A DNA stretch of 64,000 nt from Desmonostoc muscorum LEGE 12446 (GTDB lineage: Bacteria; Cyanobacteriota; Cyanobacteriia; Cyanobacteriales; Nostocaceae): positions 806,001-870,000 of the forward strand of contig NZ_JADEXS020000001.1 of the NCBI RefSeq assembly GCF_015207005.2. The letters run 5' to 3'. The notes under the pieces were generated by a model. The model worked only from the letters and a program-made list of their open reading frames with translations, had not been told where the DNA came from and did not search any database. Of the stretch, positions 53,734 through 63,138 are shown piece by piece (the first letter of the stretch is position 1; every line of letters begins with the position of its first letter). The position numbers and the translations under genes were made by a program.

Positions 53734-54447
53734 ATGCTTACCACAAGCAGCATGAGAATTTTATTAGTTGATGATGAAGTTGAATTAACTCAACCCTTGA
53801 GTCGCTTGTTAACTCGTGAGGGTTATGCTGTAGATGCCGCTTATGATGGAACAAGCGGGAGCGAACTTGCACGAGGCAGTTACGACCTATTAATTTTAGA
53901 TTGGATGCTGCCAGGAAAAACAGGGTTAGAAATTTGTCAAGAATTGCGACGCCAAGGCAAAACTACTCCTGTGTTGTTTCTCACAGCTAAAGATACTTTA
54001 GATGACCGAGTAGAAGGTTTAGATGCTGGTGCAGACGATTATTTGGTAAAACCTTTTGAACTGCGGGAATTACTAGCCAGAGTCAGGGCTTTGTTGCGTC
54101 GTTCCGGTTCCCAAACTTATGAAACCACCACTGGACGCCTGACTGTGGCTGATTTAGAACTTGATTGTGAAAATCAAGTAGCCTATCGCCAAGGAAGAAT
54201 TATTGAACTTTCGCAAAAGGAAAGTCAGCTATTGCAATATTTTATGGAACACACCGGACAACTGCTGACTCACGCCCAGATTATGCAAACTTTGTGGACA
54301 GAAGAAGAACAACCAAGCAGCAACGTCATAGCGGCATTAATTCGCCTGCTGCGGCGTAAGATTGAAGTCGGGAAAGAAACTACGCTAATTCACACAGTTT
54401 ATGGCAAAGGCTATCGTTTTGGTGCTTCTGTTGTAGAGTCTGTTTAG
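53734..54447 (+). CDS. OmpR-family response regulator (RppA-like)
   Basis: 237 residues from ATG 53734; ATG 53752 (MRILLVDDEVEL) is an equally good start. Receiver domain with acidic pocket VDDE, phospho-Asp56 in DLLILDWMLPGKTGLEI and VKPFELRELLARVRALLRR, then a winged-helix DNA-binding domain (VADLELDCENQVAYRQGRII, then LSQKESQLLQYFMEH and TVYGKGYRFG). The sequence is close to the cyanobacterial RppA/NrsR group, which respond to redox or metals through a partner kinase (RppB/NrsS); no such kinase adjoins it. Gene name left open for that reason. Confidence 0.9.
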   Translation: MLTTSSMRILLVDDEVELTQPLSRLLTREGYAVDAAYDGTSGSELARGSYDLLILDWMLPGKTGLEICQELRRQGKTTPVLFLTAKDTLDDRVEGLDAGADDYLVKPFELRELLARVRALLRRSGSQTYETTTGRLTVADLELDCENQVAYRQGRIIELSQKESQLLQYFMEHTGQLLTHAQIMQTLWTEEEQPSSNVIAALIRLLRRKIEVGKETTLIHTVYGKGYRFGASVVESV

Positions 54448-54496
54448 CGAAGAAATTAATCAACTTTTGCCTTGTTGTACTAGGAGAGAGAAAACA

Positions 54497-55129
54497 ATGG
54501 TCACCAGCCTCAAAGAACTCTTAGACGACCCGGAACTTGCAGATATTGACGATCCAGAGGAAAAATTCGTCACTAGTGGGGTAAGCTGGCAAATGTATGA
54601 AGCGTTATTAGCCAAACTAGAAGATAACTCTCATTACCGTGTCACTTATTTGGATGAAATCTTAGAAATTGTGTCACCCTCTATCAAACATGAAAATATC
54701 AAAAAATGTTTGGCTATTTTGATAGAACGCTATCTTTACTTAAAGCGAATTCGATTCAGCCCAATGGGGAGTTCTACACTTAAAAAACAACTCAAACAAG
54801 CTGGGATTGAACCAGATGAATGCTACTCGATTTACGAGAAGAAAAATATCCCCGACTTAGCTATAGAGGTGAACATCACCAGTGGTAGCATTGATAAATT
54901 AGAAATTTATCGCCGTTTAGGAGTTGCTGAAGTTTGGATTTGGCAATTCAATCGACTCAGACTTTACCATTTAAGAGAAGAAACACCATCTGAATTTTTA
55001 GATACTTACGGCTACCAACAGATTACCTCAAGCGAATTATTACCAGAACTAAATATTGCTTTATTAGAACAATGCGTTCAGATTTCAGATGACATTCAAG
55101 CCATTGATGAATTTGAAAAATGTGCGTAA
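54497..55129 (+). CDS. Uma2 family protein (PD-(D/E)XK nuclease-like)
   Basis: 210 residues from ATG 54497, with AGGAGAGAG 8 bases upstream; an upstream TTG frame is unlikely. Uma2 (DUF820) proteins are greatly expanded in filamentous cyanobacteria. The core fold shows WQMYEALLAKLEDNSHYRVT, EILEIVSPSIKHENIKKCLA, and the nuclease-like PDLAIEVNITSGSIDKLEIY with D, E and K in the right order, then RRLGVAEVWIWQF. Activity has rarely been shown; many may be inactive or linked to transposition. It starts 49 bases after the regulator gene. Confidence 0.9.
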   Translation: MVTSLKELLDDPELADIDDPEEKFVTSGVSWQMYEALLAKLEDNSHYRVTYLDEILEIVSPSIKHENIKKCLAILIERYLYLKRIRFSPMGSSTLKKQLKQAGIEPDECYSIYEKKNIPDLAIEVNITSGSIDKLEIYRRLGVAEVWIWQFNRLRLYHLREETPSEFLDTYGYQQITSSELLPELNIALLEQCVQISDDIQAIDEFEKCA

Positions 55130-55245
55130 GTCTTGAACTGGGGACTGGGGACTGGGGACTGGGGATTAGGACTCAGGGGGTAGGGTGCGTTGTCGCGCGG
55201 CGCAACGCACAATCTTGATATAGTCTATCGAGGTGCGTTAAGGTA

Positions 55246-56772
55246 CTATCTGACTCCTAGACTTTGTGGTTTTGGTGAGTCATTGAGAGATTGACGTATT
55301 TGACCTCGCAATTGCTGTCGAATATGTTGGTATGTCGAGGGCTTTAGTGGCATCATAATCTGGGAAACTCCCTTCCAGACACGAAACTGATTATTTACAC
55401 CCATATCCTCTATCAGTTGCTCAATGTAACGCAAGCAAAACGAGGGAATACATGTTGCCTTAGCTACAACAGTATGGTACTCAGTTTTCATCCAATTTAT
55501 ATCTGCTGCCATTTCCTGATACATTACCTCCGGGGAGGGTAATAACAAGTTGCCTTTGACATATTCTGCTAGCCACCAAGCACCAACTTCCGAGGTTAGC
55601 TGACTGTAAAAACTGGTGTTATACCCAACAAAGCCCATTTGTGGAATATTCGGGTGAATCAGATAACGGTAAAGGGTAAAATTACCATCTTTATCTGCCA
55701 TTTGTCGTCGATATTCTTCTTCCAGAAACCGAACTTCTTGGCTAAATCCTGTGGCAAAAACTATTATATCTGCCTGCAACTGCTGACCATTAGCTAATTC
55801 TACGCCATCAGGGATAAACTTGGTCACGCTGGTTTTAATTGCCTGGATTTTGCCAGAGTGTACGCACTTGAAAAAATCCGGGGGAGCTACACTAATGTTG
55901 CAGTTAGCCTTATTCATTGGTTGTTCCGGCAACATTCCGCAACTATCAAGACCAAATTGTAGACGTAGCAGCATCTCGTTAGTGCGCCAGAAAGCCCATA
56001 CCAGCGGTTTACCCAAAGTGTGCAGCACTCTTTCAAGCCGCCCCATCTGACGATAGGGAAACCAAGCTTCAGCAAAGCGAGTTAATAAAATATACTTCAG
56101 GTTTACTAAACCTAAGAAAAATCTAGGAACCTTCCACAAGGGCTGACGGAAAACGAGGGTGCATTCTTTGGCTGTGTTCGCCGCTAAAGTCGCAATGTCG
56201 CAGGCTGACTTGCCAAAACCCACTACCACTACTCGCTTACCCTCAATGATTGAGACATCGTTGAATTCGGTAGAATGCAGTATTTTTCTTCCAGATGCGA
56301 GGAATTTCTCTTTACCTGGCAAGTAAGGCAACTTAGGGGCGCTAAATGTACCATTGCAGGCTACCACAAAGTCAAATTCGTGCTTTTGTTCTTTTGTCTC
56401 ACCTTCGACGTTGATAGTAACTACCCATCCTGGTCGTTCTCCAGTTTTTCGGGAAACGTTGGTTACTTCAGTTTGAAAACGAATCTTTTCAATTACTCCA
56501 AAATTCGTGGCGTATGAATTTAAGTAATTCCGCATCTGTTCTGCTGTAGGCCAGTCTGGGTAAGATGCAGGCATGGGATAGTCTGAGAAACTATATGTGT
56601 CACCCGTATTTTGGGGTGTTAATCCTGGGTAAGTTCGAGATTTTTCCCAAACACCACCGAGTCCTTTTTGCTTCTCAAATACAGTAACCTCGTAGCCTTC
56701 CTCAATAAAAGTTTTAGCTGTTACCAAGCCACTGATTCCAGCCCCAATTACACAAATTTGTTTGATTTCCAT
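55246..56772 (-). CDS. Flavin-containing monooxygenase-like protein
   Basis: 508 residues. FAD motif ICVIGAGISGLVTAKTFIEE (5-24), the FEKQKGLGGVWEKSRTYPGL segment, a second Rossmann fold for NADPH (RVVVVGFGKSACDIATLAAN) and the ATG motif IIVFATGFSQEVRFLEEEYR typical of class B flavin monooxygenases. The FMO fingerprint FxGxxxHxxxY is present in variant form (FLASGRKILHSTEF). It would add oxygen to a soft nucleophile or a ketone. No biosynthetic partners are adjacent, so the substrate is unknown. The C-terminus is basic and may be membrane-associated. Confidence 0.88.
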   Translation of the reverse strand: MEIKQICVIGAGISGLVTAKTFIEEGYEVTVFEKQKGLGGVWEKSRTYPGLTPQNTGDTYSFSDYPMPASYPDWPTAEQMRNYLNSYATNFGVIEKIRFQTEVTNVSRKTGERPGWVVTINVEGETKEQKHEFDFVVACNGTFSAPKLPYLPGKEKFLASGRKILHSTEFNDVSIIEGKRVVVVGFGKSACDIATLAANTAKECTLVFRQPLWKVPRFFLGLVNLKYILLTRFAEAWFPYRQMGRLERVLHTLGKPLVWAFWRTNEMLLRLQFGLDSCGMLPEQPMNKANCNISVAPPDFFKCVHSGKIQAIKTSVTKFIPDGVELANGQQLQADIIVFATGFSQEVRFLEEEYRRQMADKDGNFTLYRYLIHPNIPQMGFVGYNTSFYSQLTSEVGAWWLAEYVKGNLLLPSPEVMYQEMAADINWMKTEYHTVVAKATCIPSFCLRYIEQLIEDMGVNNQFRVWKGVSQIMMPLKPSTYQHIRQQLRGQIRQSLNDSPKPQSLGVR

Positions 56773-57137
56773 AATTTACATACTTGTCAGCCTGAGCATA
56801 TGAATTATTAGTAAAATAACAGGTAATTTATAGCTGAGTAATTATAGTTACGTCAATTGTCCTTTATTTTTGAGTGCGATCGCTCCACTGCTACATTTGG
56901 TCTAAGAACGCCAGGAGCAATATCTAAGACGGCCTTAACCTACGCACTCACAAAAAAATCCCCACACTTGACGCAGGGACTACAGGCTGACTCTAAGCAG
57001 CTATTAATACAAGTTTAACCAAGTACAACATTTCATTAATTCGTAGCGAATTCTCTGCTACCTAAAGCGCTTACCTCTGCACTCCTCTGCGTTTAAATTT
57101 CAACCCTCAATTCGCTACGATTTTACGCAAAGCTGTA
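56773..57137. other. Spacer without recognised gene
   Basis: About 365 bases with one HIP1 site and degenerate pieces of the TTCGTAGCGAATTCTCTGC / AATTCGCTACGA type, which are inverted to one another (57040-57055 and 57108-57121). No coding frame. Confidence 0.5.
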
Positions 57138-57410
57138 CTAAGATACTTTCCCTTGCTGCCATAGAATGAGTTTCAATTGAGAACAGTAGCAAGTCCCATC
57201 AGTGATTTGGTCTTCGTGGTCAGCTAGCCAATCATAAATTTGTGCAGCTTTTGCTAATGCCACTTTTTCTGAACGATAAAGTTTAGGAGTAGGGCAGTAG
57301 GCTTGGCCATTAATGTGTATAGCTGCAATCTGATAATAGTCGCTGTATTCACCTTCTGGTATAACTTCTAAAAAACCGTGACTGTAAGGCTCGATTATTC
57401 CTATGTTCAT
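57138..57410 (-). CDS. Conserved small hypothetical protein
   Basis: 90 residues from ATG 57410 (a TTG two codons earlier is possible). The sequence MNIGIIEPYSHGFLEVIPEG then DYYQIAAIHINGQAYCPTPK looks like a compact beta-rich start, followed by a helix (RSEKVALAKAAQIYDWLADH) and CYCSQLKLILWQQ. Three Cys are present but no known metal motif. I cannot name a family; it has normal cyanobacterial codon use and appears genuine. Confidence 0.65.
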   Translation of the reverse strand: MNIGIIEPYSHGFLEVIPEGEYSDYYQIAAIHINGQAYCPTPKLYRSEKVALAKAAQIYDWLADHEDQITDGTCYCSQLKLILWQQGKVS

Positions 57411-57912
57411 CTGCAACCATCACATTTTAAACTCAGGCCACAACAAAGTTGATGCCAGCCAATTCTTGCAAGGATAAGCTGAAATCAACAGGGAATGCAC
57501 TAACAATCCCTGTTAATGATTTTGTGTTCCTGAGCAATGGAAGTCTGAATTATTAGTCACCGAATTTTAGATTTTAGATTTTAGATTTTGGATTTTAGAT
57601 TGTTCATTCAAAACTTAAAATTTCAAAAGGTTCCAGAGCAAGCTTGCTTTATTTGTGGTAGGACTTACGCACTGTACAAATTAATCATGGTGTGCATTTA
57701 TAAAATAGGTCGTTTCACACTTTTATTAATCATTATTTGATGGGAATATAGACCCTGGGTGTAGGGGCACAGCACTGCTGTGCCCTACGACAGATGTGGT
57801 TTTTCAATCACCTGTAGGGTAGCACAGCTGTGCTACTCTACAGATTGATGTGTTGCAAAGATTGTTTAAATTGGTATAAATTCATCCCACTGTTTTGCAA
57901 CACCAACCAAAA
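57411..57912. other. Repeat-rich spacer
   Basis: Contains ATTTTAGATTTTAGATTTTAG tandem 7-mers (57562-57600), and two palindromes of the GTAGGG family: GTAGGGGCACAGCACTGCTG (from 57762) and GTAGGGTAGCACAGCTGTGC (57812-57838, one mismatch in the right arm). No gene. Confidence 0.65.
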
Positions 57913-60357
57913 TTATTGTATCCAAGGTGCAGCAATCTTGAAGGATGCGCTATTTTTGTACAGGGTATCACCAGCTTGGGGGTCAATCCACAACTCAAAA
58001 TTGCGATCGCGTAGATAGTGAGTAGGATAGTTGAAAGACGCAAAGGAGACAGCAGTGGAATCTGCTAATCCGGCTTTGGGACAGAAGGTAGCATCTGCCT
58101 TGAATAAATCTGTGTTATCGTTTTGATTCAATTTCACACGATAACCTTGATGCCTTAAGTAGTAACTTGGATTATTTTTTGACTCAAAAGAAATACAAGC
58201 AGAATTTGCTAGTCCAGGTACAACATTCCACGTGGCATTATTTTTCGTTGAGGTATTACTACGACTATTTACTGATTGGATATAACCCAGAAAATTTGTC
58301 TGCCCAATGTAGCGAGATGGATAATTGAGTGATTGGAAAGATTGTAAACCACTCAAGTCATCGGTTCCAGGTGTCCAAGGTGCGACGAATTTAAATGTAC
58401 TATCCTGCTTATATACGCTATCACTAGCTTGGGGATCAATCCAAAACTCAAAGTTGCGATGGTGTAGATAGTAGGTGGGAAAGTTAAAAGACGCAAAGGA
58501 GAAAGCAGTTGAATCTGCTAATCCGGCTTTGGCACAGAATGTGGCATCTGCTTTGAAGAGTGCTGTATTATCGTTTTGATTCAGCTTCACACGATAACCC
58601 TGATGGCGGAGGAAGGCACCGGCAACATTAACCGACTCCAAGGAAATACACTGCTGATTTGCCAACCCTGGTACAACTTTAAATGTCGCACTGTTCTTTT
58701 CTAAATTACTACTGTTAGCGTTCACGGACTTGAGATAGCCGAGTGAATTAGTTTCGCCAAGATAGTAAGTCGGATAATTCAATGACTGAATTGACTGTCG
58801 CTTATACAGTGGTACTTGGGCGTTGGGTGGAGGTACAGGGGAAGGATTACCGCCGACTTGGATGATTTTGGATACGGAAGGCACACCAGCAGAATTGACT
58901 AAAAACAGCATATAGTAACCTGGTGGTGCAAGATTAGCGTTGGCGGGTGCTGTTACATTCAGTGTAGTTCCGGATTTGCTAAAAGATAGGGGGACTAAAC
59001 GTTGGTCGAAGTTAGTTGCATGGGTAACTGCACCAAGTTTAATCAGATGACCTTTGGTAATACTTGCGGCTTCTGGTGATGTGACGCTAAAAATCTGATT
59101 GTAGTTAATGGCATTCGGTGCAAAACTGATGGTTGGGCGTGCAGCCGGAGTACCATCTAAGTTAAATAGATAGGGTGGGGAGAAAACCTCAGCATTCTGT
59201 TCATTGTGACCTGTAGCACCACAAGGGGCGCATACACCACCAGCAACGACTACACGACCATCAGGTAATAACAAGGCTGTGGAGTGATACTGGCGCGGTT
59301 TAGCCATATCAGCTAAAGTCTTCCACTGTCCACTGTTAGGATTCCATATTTCAGCGGCATAGACTGCGGTGTTGAGGTCAAACTGAGACCCTGGTTGTCC
59401 ATCTTTGCCATTGGGGTTAGAGTTACCACCTGTGACTAAAACTTGACCGTCGGCAAGAATAGTCAGGTTTTGCTGTCGTCGTCCGTAGGTGAGATCCCCA
59501 GTTCTTGAAACTACAGGCTGATTGCCGTTGATGTCAATGGCGTAAGTACTTTTAGGTGCTGGGCCACCGCCTGCTACTAGGAATTTGCCGGTGCTGTACA
59601 TAGCATAGCTGCCATAGTCGCGGAAAATTCCATCCCGTTCGCCAACAGTTGTGGTACTACCCGTACCGTTGGTATCAATGTAACGCATGGAACTTTCTGG
59701 GCCAACATAAAATGTCTTGCCGTCAGGGGCTACCTGCGTCCACGGAAAATAAGAGGTGTTATCAATAAAATCTTTGGGCAAGGCAAAGGGAATTTTGGCA
59801 CTGCTTAAACTCCGCCATGTACCAGATTCAAAGATTTCCGGTGTATCTGCATCTGATGGATAAGATCCACCAGTTACTAGTATGTTACCGTTAGCCAGCA
59901 AGGTAGAACTGGGATAGTATCGCCCAGTATTCATACTCTGGTGCAGTGACCACTGGTTTGTTTGATTGTCAAAGATGTGTGTGGTGTTATCTGCAACCCC
60001 AACAGTACCAGTAACTGTAAATACTTTACCGTCTGGTAATTGGGTATGGGGGGCGCAAAATAATTCTTCTCCTTGTAAAGATGAGTTGGAATTAAGTTCT
60101 GTTTTACTATTGTTAACAGGATTCCAGAGGATGGTTTTGTTAGTTGCTCCTCCAAATCCGTTGTTGGTGCTATCCCAGGCTAGGACATTGCCATCGGGCA
60201 TGAGTGTAAGGTGTACTCCATACACTGGCCAGGGATCTACAGCAGACCATTGACCAAGGGATGCACTGGCTGGTGTTTGAGCATATACACTATGAGTGAG
60301 AGCGATCGCTAATGCAACGATCGCTGCCACAATTTGAAAATGCAGTTTCAATTTCAT
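57913..60357 (-). CDS. Secreted galactose-oxidase-like protein with two AbfB-like domains
   Basis: 814 residues. Signal peptide LHFQIVAAIVALAIALTHSV with cleavage near YAQ. A seven-bladed kelch-type propeller (about 30-400) with repeated GNILVTGGSYPSD, GKFLVAGGG, GQVLVTGGNSNP and GRVVVAGGVC blades, then a galactose-oxidase C-terminal domain (DUF1929; PPYLFNLDGTPAARPTISFA, AATHATNF-like region). From about 525 to the end come two AbfB-type beta-trefoils of about 145 residues (QSLNYPTYYLGETNSLGYLK and QSLNYPSRYIGQTNFLGYIQ; both share LRHQGYRVKLNQNDN). AbfB domains bind arabinofuranose side chains. A copper radical oxidase acting on an exopolysaccharide is plausible, but I did not verify the copper ligands. 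Confidence 0.85.
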   Translation of the reverse strand: MKLKLHFQIVAAIVALAIALTHSVYAQTPASASLGQWSAVDPWPVYGVHLTLMPDGNVLAWDSTNNGFGGATNKTILWNPVNNSKTELNSNSSLQGEELFCAPHTQLPDGKVFTVTGTVGVADNTTHIFDNQTNQWSLHQSMNTGRYYPSSTLLANGNILVTGGSYPSDADTPEIFESGTWRSLSSAKIPFALPKDFIDNTSYFPWTQVAPDGKTFYVGPESSMRYIDTNGTGSTTTVGERDGIFRDYGSYAMYSTGKFLVAGGGPAPKSTYAIDINGNQPVVSRTGDLTYGRRQQNLTILADGQVLVTGGNSNPNGKDGQPGSQFDLNTAVYAAEIWNPNSGQWKTLADMAKPRQYHSTALLLPDGRVVVAGGVCAPCGATGHNEQNAEVFSPPYLFNLDGTPAARPTISFAPNAINYNQIFSVTSPEAASITKGHLIKLGAVTHATNFDQRLVPLSFSKSGTTLNVTAPANANLAPPGYYMLFLVNSAGVPSVSKIIQVGGNPSPVPPPNAQVPLYKRQSIQSLNYPTYYLGETNSLGYLKSVNANSSNLEKNSATFKVVPGLANQQCISLESVNVAGAFLRHQGYRVKLNQNDNTALFKADATFCAKAGLADSTAFSFASFNFPTYYLHHRNFEFWIDPQASDSVYKQDSTFKFVAPWTPGTDDLSGLQSFQSLNYPSRYIGQTNFLGYIQSVNSRSNTSTKNNATWNVVPGLANSACISFESKNNPSYYLRHQGYRVKLNQNDNTDLFKADATFCPKAGLADSTAVSFASFNYPTHYLRDRNFELWIDPQAGDTLYKNSASFKIAAPWIQ

Positions 60358-60886
60358 TCAATTTGGGATGTTTGGCAGATGTCAATTCTCATATTTTCAA
60401 GATGCTCAATTTCCTGTATTCGGTACAGCAAATAAGTAGTTGCTATGGACAGAAAAATGATTTTCTTGTCAACGAGATTACCAAACTATAAAAGTAAAAT
60501 AAATGCTTTTTTATGTGAAATTAATGAAAATTTGTCCCAATTATGGATGAAAAGGCATCATATTATGAAGAACGAACCGCATTCGCGTTAGCGTCTCCCC
60601 TTGGGAGAAGGACGCAAAGAAACAAGCTGTAGTCGCTACAACAACTTGATTGATAGCTCCCCAATGGAATGAAACGCAAGAGGGATTGCTCTATCATCTA
60701 GGTATAGGAATCGGCGCAGCCTTGGGCAGGTTTCAGTACGATCAATCTACTGATAGTGTCAAGCTAACTTGGCTTGTAGTATAGGGATTCCCATTCAGAT
60801 GGGGTACAACATTACATCACGAGGTGTAGGGGCACGGCAATGCCGTGCCCCTACGGGTGTACCTCACGTAAACGATAACCGCCATA
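60358..60886. other. Spacer upstream of the galactose-oxidase-like gene
   Basis: AT-rich to about 60560, probably with the promoter of the upstream-facing gene, then repeat pieces (GCGTTAGCGTCTCCCCTTGG near 60585) and the 80-bp repeat at 60786-60866. No gene. Confidence 0.55.
60786..60866. repeat. 80-bp repeat with palindrome, second copy
   Basis: Matches 27723-27803 over its whole length (CCCATTCAGATGGGGTACAA, GTAGGGGCACGGCA palindrome with one changed base, GTGTACCT). Like the first copy it follows the 3' end of a gene. Confidence 0.85.
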
Positions 60887-61918
60887 TTAAGATTTACCTA
60901 AAAACCGATTGATTTGAATTTGCAGTTTTTCTCGTAATTGTTGCGCTTGGCGATAAGCTGCTGTACGTCCTTTGTTTGAGTCGGTGGCTAGTTCTGCTGA
61001 TTCCAAAGGCGCAATAAAATAACGCAGACGAGTTTTCATTGCCCAAATTCCCATTGAGGGAAACAGAAGTAAGGCAAACATCAAAGGCGACAAAGGCAAA
61101 AATGGTAATTTGACTAGTCGTTGCAATTTGGTCAAATTCACAGTCCAAGGATGCAGAAATTCACTACCGATGCAAACTACTGGGACAATGGGAATATGAT
61201 AGCGATCGCTAAGTTGCACAAAGCTGACATCAAACTTTTGTAGTTGATAGCGTTTTCTCCAAGCTTTGGCAGGGCCGCGTATTCCTTCAGGTGCATATAA
61301 GAGAATTTTACCTTGGGCAATGGCAGCCTCAAAATCATTTAATTCTGCTCGCACGCCACCTAAAACCTGTGACCATTTAGGTGGTAACCACCAAATCATC
61401 CAAGGATGCTCAAATAATGCTGGACTTGCTACGGGTTGCACTTTCCATCCTTTGACTTCACTTAATAAATAGCCTAAGGTCAAAAAGTCCCAAGGAAAGC
61501 ACATTCCTGCATGATTCATCGCCACAATTAATGACCCTGTTGGCGGCAAGTTTTCGATTTGTTGCAATTCTCCCCGAAAATAATATTTCACGATGGGGGC
61601 GAGAACTTCTTGGCGAAAAGCTTGTTGATAATTGGGATCGAATTCACCAACTTCTTGACGCGGTGAACGACAACCCAAACGCAACCAACGACTCAACATT
61701 CCTAGATAAAATCCGCCAGGAATTAAAAATAATCCATATTCTAGCCAATTCCAACCATCTGGATCTTGATGATAATGTTGCCAATGGCGGTTGAATAAAA
61801 TCAACCACGCTGGGGGATACCAAAGACAAAACCAATCAAACCAGCTAAATCTGTAGCCTTGGGCTGGTGCTTTTTCCAGTTGAGTGTTGAGAAGATTTTC
61901 TGAGTGTTGATTAATCAA
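60887..61918 (-). CDS. Lysophospholipid acyltransferase (PlsC-like) family protein
   Basis: 343 residues; the frame opens with TTG 61918 and has no early ATG. The PlsC-like fold is shown by GSLIVAMNHAGMCFPWDFLT, where the catalytic NH is kept but the Asp comes later than in the usual H-x4-D box, and by motif III ILLYAPEGIRGPAKAW and motif IV HIPIVPVVCIGSEFLHPW. Two hydrophobic segments (WLILFNRHWQHY and PLSPLMFALLLFPSMGIWAM) suggest membrane attachment. It would transfer acyl chains to a glycerolipid or other acceptor. The altered HX4D box makes activity uncertain. Confidence 0.82.
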   Translation of the reverse strand: MINQHSENLLNTQLEKAPAQGYRFSWFDWFCLWYPPAWLILFNRHWQHYHQDPDGWNWLEYGLFLIPGGFYLGMLSRWLRLGCRSPRQEVGEFDPNYQQAFRQEVLAPIVKYYFRGELQQIENLPPTGSLIVAMNHAGMCFPWDFLTLGYLLSEVKGWKVQPVASPALFEHPWMIWWLPPKWSQVLGGVRAELNDFEAAIAQGKILLYAPEGIRGPAKAWRKRYQLQKFDVSFVQLSDRYHIPIVPVVCIGSEFLHPWTVNLTKLQRLVKLPFLPLSPLMFALLLFPSMGIWAMKTRLRYFIAPLESAELATDSNKGRTAAYRQAQQLREKLQIQINRFLGKS

Positions 61919-62046
61919 AATAGCAGTACGCAGTAGGCAAAAATTGACTCAGTTACATATTCTAGCTTTACAGATTTGCCATTGACATCTTACTCTAGAA
62001 GTAAAATTAACTACACTTTTTCAGTAGACAAGATCCCCGACTTCTT

Positions 62047-62453
62047 AGAGGGTGTTTGAAAAGTGGTTGGCTGTGATTTTAATCGAATTATTACCCCCCT
62101 TAATCCCCCCTTATAAAGGGGGGAAACAAGAAAATCCGGTTCCCTGCCCTTATAAACGGGAGAAACAAGAAAATCCGGTTCCCTGCCCTTATAAACGGGA
62201 GAAACAAGAAAATCCGGTTCCCTGCCCTTATAAACGGGAGAAACAAGAAAATCCGGTTCCCTGCCCTTATAAAGGGGAGAAACAAGAAAATCTGGTTCCC
62301 TGCCCTTATAAAGGGGAGAAACAAGAAAATCCGGTTCCCTCTCCTTATAAAGGGGAGAAACAAGAAAATCCGGTTCCCTCCCCTTTATAAGGGGAGGGTT
62401 AGGGTGGGGTAAAAATATTTGACACATCAATCATGACTTTTCAAACATCCTCT
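62047..62453. mobile_element. MITE-like element with expanded tandem-repeat interior
   Basis: The ends AGAGGGTGTTTGAAAAGT (left) and ACTTTTCAAACATCCTCT (right) are inverted copies. It is the same family, in opposite orientation, as 11975-12367: TTGATGTGTCAAATATTTTT and AAAATCACAGCCAACCACTT have counterparts there. A TTA or TA direct repeat flanks the element. The interior core has been amplified (see 62107-62385). Confidence 0.75.
62107..62385. repeat. Seven 39-bp tandem repeats inside the MITE
   Basis: Units of CTTATAAACGGGAGAAACAA followed by GAAAATCCGGTTCCCTGCC, 39 bases each, seven copies with few changes. Because 39 is divisible by three and the unit has no stop, long open frames appear on both strands, but they have no start signal or protein character. 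There are no spacers, so it is not a CRISPR array. Confidence 0.92.
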
Positions 62454-62816
62454 TAAATAAGTGGGGAATCTGAGCCTTACGATTTGATTTATAAATAAAA
62501 TATTAAGTAGAGGATGAAAGTAGGATAATTTCAAGTGTTACACACTGATTTTTAGCGCTGCATAACATTTGAAAATTATTAAGTAACCAACAATACTACT
62601 ATTGGACATTACACAACTGAGGAAATTTTATTTTTATTTTATAAATAAACCTCAGATTTGTTTCGTCTCAATAAGTTTTTATTTGGGTGAATTACAGCAG
62701 ACATTAGGGTCAGAGCGTTACTGTGCCAATACCTTGTATAGTCAACAGCAAACACTCATAACTGATATTCTGATTTGACCAAAAGATGCAATTTATCTGG
62801 GGATGCATGATATCTA

Positions 62817-63137
62817 ATGATTATTGAAATTCATCCTCAAGCTGGAGACAAATGGCGTGACACCCGTCTTATTCTGCTGACTATGGAACTAGGTAAATCG
62901 CTAAAAATTGCAGATTTAATCCGCCAACTTCGGCAGCAACTCGAACTGTCTCAGGAAAAGTTTGCAGCCAAGTTGGGAGTTTCCTTGCGAACAGTCAATC
63001 GCTGGGAAAACGGATCTGCGGTGCCTTCACGGATGGCACTAAAGCTAATTGAAGAAATGTTAGAGAAGATGGGCGAATCAGGCAAAACACTACTAAGCGA
63101 GTATCTCTCAAAAGCACGGCAAGGGGAGGACTCTTGA
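62817..63137 (+). CDS. Helix-turn-helix (XRE-type) transcription regulator
   Basis: 106 residues from ATG 62817; ATG 62883 (MELGKSLKIADLIRQ) is a possible shorter start. The DNA-binding domain is clear: LIRQLRQQLELSQEKFAAKL then GVSLRTVNRWENGSAVPSRM, the XRE/Cro fold in the plant-type 'helix-turn-helix with WENG' form. A C-terminal helix (LKLIEEMLEKMGESGKTLLS) may dimerise. The stop is one base before the start of the sensor kinase, so the two are cotranscribed and coupled. Confidence 0.88.
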   Translation: MIIEIHPQAGDKWRDTRLILLTMELGKSLKIADLIRQLRQQLELSQEKFAAKLGVSLRTVNRWENGSAVPSRMALKLIEEMLEKMGESGKTLLSEYLSKARQGEDS

Positions 63138-63138
63138 G

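Noticed and set aside
62107..62385. Possible CRISPR array
   Set aside because: Direct repeats are contiguous with no unique spacers, and no cas genes are in the window. The same holds for the 21-bp array at 16533.
62011..62430. Frames of 87-139 codons on both strands over the 39-bp repeats
   Set aside because: The repeat unit is a multiple of three without stops, so open frames arise automatically; no start signal.
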